From NCBI GenBank assembly GCA_016840595.1, contig JAEOSA010000087.1:1-7987 (forward strand): 7,987 bases of DNA, given 5' to 3'. The notes beneath the pieces are model-generated. The model saw only the letters and a list, made by a program, of their open reading frames with translations. It was not told the DNA's origin and made no database searches. This DNA comes from Candidatus Hermodarchaeota archaeon (GTDB lineage: Archaea; Asgardarchaeota; Hermodarchaeia; Hermodarchaeales; Hermodarchaeaceae). Positions within the stretch are counted from its first letter, which is position 1; every line of letters starts with the position of its first letter. The position numbers and the translations under genes are program-made. This document shows, piece after piece, positions 5,608-7,987 of this stretch.

Positions 5608-6627
5608 CTAGTCAAGAGGTGGCGGGATTGTAATCCGAGACGCCCGGATTTTTTTGACCCAGTCCTCAAAGGCTGATTCCGTTGGCTTTTCTTGATAGAG
5701 ATTTGCCCGATTTGCTTCAAGGAGATTTTCAGATACACCTAACACCTCCGTTATTGTAAGAATCTGATGCCCCCGATTACTCGCGGACCTTTGAATAGGA
5801 TTCAACCAATTTGACCAGTTTTGATCCCGTAACAAATGATGGTCAACAATAATCATAGGAATCTGATCAGCAAGCCTCACTAGAATTTCAGCCGCGTTTT
5901 CTAACACTTCAGGCTTGACTTTTTCCGGGGAAAGATATGTGGGAGGACCAGCTAGAACCAGTACATCGGGGTTTTGTCCTGCAATCCATTCGGCGGTGGA
6001 TTTCACCATAGGACCTTGGACATCTGAAGCGTGAACCATCGTAAAATCTCCACATCGGATAGCGGTCATAATTACCCATCCGAGTTTCGTTCCCGCTTCA
6101 CCATGAGGAACAGCAGGCGAAAACCGAATCAAAGTTTGTCCAATCTTTAAGGCCCGACCATCAGCGTACACAACTTCTTCAGCGACCTTTCTGGCACTCC
6201 TAACGAAGTTATATCCCCGTCGTTGTTGAGAATAATTGATGTGCAGACGAATATCCTTACAATAAATTCGATGGTCCTGATACAGGCTAGAAGCATCCTC
6301 ACGTGAGGACCAGAAGTAGGCGTAATTCTGGAAGAACGGCATGAAATGATCATGATGAAAATGCGAAATCACAATCAAATCCGTTGATTGGGCTACTGAA
6401 TCAATTTTCTTCCGAATAGAGCTCAGTAACCGATATTCCTCAGGATGAGGGTGATAACTATCTCGAAACCCAAGAGCTGCACTAGGATCAATGAGAATGG
6501 ATGTATCACCGGTTTGAACATGAACCGCTAGACTTCGAACCCCAAGGCTCTCTGCGGCTAATGGCGTAATCACCATATCCTTACTAAGTTGGATACTTCC
6601 AGAGGTAACTGATGGTGATTCACCCAT
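5608..6627 (-). CDS. UPF0282-family metallo-beta-lactamase-fold hydrolase
   Basis: This 339-residue protein has the signatures of the archaeal UPF0282 family, a metal-dependent hydrolase of unknown substrate. These are VITPLAAESLGVRSLAV (19-35), ILIDPSAALG (44-53), PHPEEYRLL (60-68), the metal-binding VISHFHHDH (86-94), the pattern S-Q-Q-R-R-G-Y-F near 133-141, VPHG (174-177, third histidine), HASDVQGP (199-206, bridging Asp), LAGPPTYLS (225-233) and VDHHLLRD (261-268). The fold is cytoplasmic and would bind two metal ions. I start at ATG 6627 because GGAG lies nine bases upstream. A TTG at 6642 would add five residues, but the GGAG lies within its first codons. Family members often begin at the residue matching ATG 6576, so the first 17 residues may be a lineage-specific extension or untranslated. 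The gene is preceded by a separate TATA-like element, and 156 bases separate its stop from the next gene. Confidence 0.85.
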   Translation of the reverse strand: MGESPSVTSGSIQLSKDMVITPLAAESLGVRSLAVHVQTGDTSILIDPSAALGFRDSYHPHPEEYRLLSSIRKKIDSVAQSTDLIVISHFHHDHFMPFFQNYAYFWSSREDASSLYQDHRIYCKDIRLHINYSQQRRGYNFVRSARKVAEEVVYADGRALKIGQTLIRFSPAVPHGEAGTKLGWVIMTAIRCGDFTMVHASDVQGPMVKSTAEWIAGQNPDVLVLAGPPTYLSPEKVKPEVLENAAEILVRLADQIPMIIVDHHLLRDQNWSNWLNPIQRSASNRGHQILTITEVLGVSENLLEANRANLYQEKPTESAFEDWVKKIRASRITIPPPLD

Positions 6628-6684
6628 TGTATCTGACTCCAAATACGGAAGATTATGATAATCACCCTACTAATTCAATCACTT

Positions 6685-6702
6685 GCGCATATATGCTCCC
6701 CA
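6685..6702 (-). promoter_or_regulatory. TATA-like element of the UPF0282 gene
   Basis: Minus-strand GGGGAGCATATATGCGC contains an AT-rich core within the 10-base palindrome GCATATATGC (6687-6696), with a purine-rich BRE-like GGGGAG directly before it. A start of transcription near 6665 would leave a leader of about 38 bases containing the GGAG ribosome binding site at 6637-6640. Supported by position only. Confidence 0.4.
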
Positions 6703-6717
6703 TTCTTTACTCGAGAA

Positions 6718-6768
6718 GAAAATGAAAAATAGTAAAGGAGTTCGGAATTTGATCTTTGTCCGAACCCT
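6718..6768 (-). terminator. Hairpin with T-rich tract after the bactofilin-like gene
   Basis: Just after the stop at 6775 the minus strand contains a perfect 7-base-pair stem, GTTCGGA pairing with TCCGAAC (6759-6765 and 6740-6746), with a 12-base loop. It is followed by CTCCTTTACTATTTTTCATTTTC (about 6717-6739), rich in T. This fits a transcription terminator and separates the gene from the UPF0282 promoter downstream. Confidence 0.5.
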
Positions 6769-6774
6769 TGAGTT

Positions 6775-7977
6775 TTAGTCAATACGTTTTACTAATTCGT
6801 CAGGGTTTGGTAGCTTCTTAACCTGTTCAGGTTCTTTTCGGAAGCGGACACCCGATTCGGCTTCGATGCTTTCTGTGTAAAGGACTTCGCCTTCTACGGT
6901 CACATCTCGCTCAATGTAGATTTCACGACCATAGAGGTTTTTCACCCGAGCTCGTTCCTCAACACGAATGGTATCACCATAAAAGGACGCACCACGCACC
7001 CTTTCCGAAATCGTGATGTCAGGACTTTCAACAAAGCCTTCCACTTCACCTCGGCGTCCGATTCGAAATTCCTTTACTGCTTTGATGCGAGTACCCTTGA
7101 TCGATCCACCAATATCAATGATAGGAGATTCGACAAGATTCCCTGCTCTGAGTGAGCCACCCACCTCGATTTCCCCTGCCACGATGAGATCCGTATTCAC
7201 AACAACAGATCCTCCCACATCTAATTTCTCAGCTAGAACTAGTGATGCCTCAGCTTTTACGGACCCACCGACATCAACATTTTTACCTGTGGCTTTCCCC
7301 GCGAGCTTTGCTGCACCGCCACAATCCAGCTTTTCAAAAGTTAGATCACCTTCGCTCTTGAAAGAGCCTCCAACATCGATATTTAGCACTTTGGAGCCAG
7401 GACCAACCACCACAGCGCCACCGACATCGATGTCTCCAATCTCGACAGCCCCTTCAGCTTTGAAGGCACCGCCTACGTTTACTTTCCCAATGGTGCCTGT
7501 ATTGCATTTTACTGCGCCACCAACATTGATGGTCTTTGAATCGACTTTCCCTCCGATTTTCACTGCGCCACCAACGTTGATGTCCTCAACGGTAGCATCG
7601 CCTTGGACTGATAGTGCACCTCCAATCGATACTTTTGAGGCCTGCAAATTCATACCTACAGAAAGAGCTGCGCCCACATCAAATCTATTCGCGGTCGCTG
7701 ACCCCTCGATTTCAAGCTTCCCATTTTTGACACGAACCGACCGGGTGACGACTAGATCCCCGTGGATTTCTGTGGTGTTGCGACCATCAATTTCAAGATA
7801 CTCAGCTTTCAGAGATCCCTCGATTACGGTATCCCCCCGAATGAACAGTTCACCATCGATGACGATTTCCTTCCCTTTTTCTGGGACGATCGTTCGACAG
7901 TTCTCAACTTTCACATCACCTTTGATGTGACCCAATTTGAGTTCATGTTCATTTTTGAACTGTAGTTTTTCACCCAT
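6775..7977 (-). CDS. Bactofilin-like polymer-forming beta-solenoid protein
   Basis: The 400-residue protein is dominated by a regular repeat with the consensus (D/N)-V-G-G-(A/S)-hydrophobic-x plus about ten residues. The repeated glycine pair falls near 102, 119, 136, 153, 169, 186, 203, 220, 237, 255, 273, 290 and 306, so the period is 17 with an occasional 16 or 18. That is the rung length of the triangular beta-helix of bactofilins (polymer-forming cytoskeletal proteins, DUF583). Hydrophobic strand-like patterns before (20-95) and after (310-375) suggest the solenoid extends further, and the charged ends could cap it or regulate assembly. No signal peptide or membrane helix is seen, so it is probably cytoplasmic. 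It is at least twice the usual bactofilin length of about 130-200. The ATG at 7977 gives a plausible N-terminus, but the frame is open for the last ten bases of the window, so a longer protein cannot be excluded. Filament formation is inferred. Confidence 0.75.
   Translation of the reverse strand: MGEKLQFKNEHELKLGHIKGDVKVENCRTIVPEKGKEIVIDGELFIRGDTVIEGSLKAEYLEIDGRNTTEIHGDLVVTRSVRVKNGKLEIEGSATANRFDVGAALSVGMNLQASKVSIGGALSVQGDATVEDINVGGAVKIGGKVDSKTINVGGAVKCNTGTIGKVNVGGAFKAEGAVEIGDIDVGGAVVVGPGSKVLNIDVGGSFKSEGDLTFEKLDCGGAAKLAGKATGKNVDVGGSVKAEASLVLAEKLDVGGSVVVNTDLIVAGEIEVGGSLRAGNLVESPIIDIGGSIKGTRIKAVKEFRIGRRGEVEGFVESPDITISERVRGASFYGDTIRVEERARVKNLYGREIYIERDVTVEGEVLYTESIEAESGVRFRKEPEQVKKLPNPDELVKRID
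7060..7680 (-). repeat. Degenerate ~51-base tandem repeats encoding solenoid rungs
   Basis: The DNA coding for residues 100-306 of the bactofilin-like protein shows a recurrent ~51-base pattern; on the plus strand each unit contains a variant of C-C-(A/T)-C-C-(A/G/T)-A-C-(A/G)-T for the Gly-Gly-containing motif. Units differ at many third positions, so this is an old, protein-selected repeat and not a recent DNA duplication. Confidence 0.7.
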
Positions 7978-7987
7978 TTTACATGTC

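Noticed and set aside
7060..7680. Regular ~51-base repeats that might suggest a CRISPR array or satellite
   Set aside because: There are no identical repeat units with unique spacers. The periodicity is at the protein level, within one open reading frame, with degenerate third positions.
7013..7930. A 305-codon open frame on the plus strand, Pro/Thr/Ser-rich
   Set aside because: It lies antisense to the bactofilin-like gene, and its regular PPTS pattern is just the complement of the Gly-Gly-containing repeat codons. The minus-strand frame shows real fold periodicity and protein-like composition.

Overview
The window most likely comes from an archaeon, and possibly from an Asgard lineage such as Thorarchaeia; the lineage is a guess from gene style, with no marker gene to confirm it. 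The best archaeal evidence is the gene at 5608-6627, which has the signatures of the archaeal UPF0282 metallo-beta-lactamase-fold family. TATA-like boxes about 25 bases before likely transcription starts agree with this, as at 5497-5512. Several genes also have a Shine-Dalgarno sequence (GGAGG/GGAGGA), including ones that support GTG and TTG starts. No rRNA, tRNA, CRISPR array, insertion sequence or attachment site is visible, and no gene-free stretch exceeds 300 bases.

Left part (1-4605): a bacillithiol locus. The C-terminal end of a membrane-anchored transglutaminase-like protein overlaps bshC by 4 bases. A nitroreductase-family flavoprotein follows on the same strand, with its own TATA-like element and a palindrome over the likely transcription start. 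It converges with bshA, whose stop lies 9 bases away. bshA and bshB are divergent and share a 115-base intergenic region that holds a 12-base perfect palindrome. Together BshA (UDP-GlcNAc:L-malate glycosyltransferase), BshB (zinc-dependent N-deacetylase) and BshC (presumed cysteine-adding enzyme) make a complete predicted pathway for bacillithiol, Cys-GlcN-malate. That thiol is known mainly from Firmicutes and some other bacteria, so a full gene set in an archaeon is the most notable content here. The BshC also carries a four-cysteine, zinc-ribbon-like insertion.

Right part (4606-7987): three minus-strand genes. These are an AT-rich six-helix membrane protein resembling DUF4386, the UPF0282 hydrolase, and a 400-residue bactofilin-like protein built from about 12-13 rungs of 17 residues. 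Each of the first two has its own TATA-like promoter, and a hairpin with a T-rich tract separates the bactofilin-like gene from the UPF0282 gene, so they look separately transcribed. Nothing links them functionally to the thiol genes.
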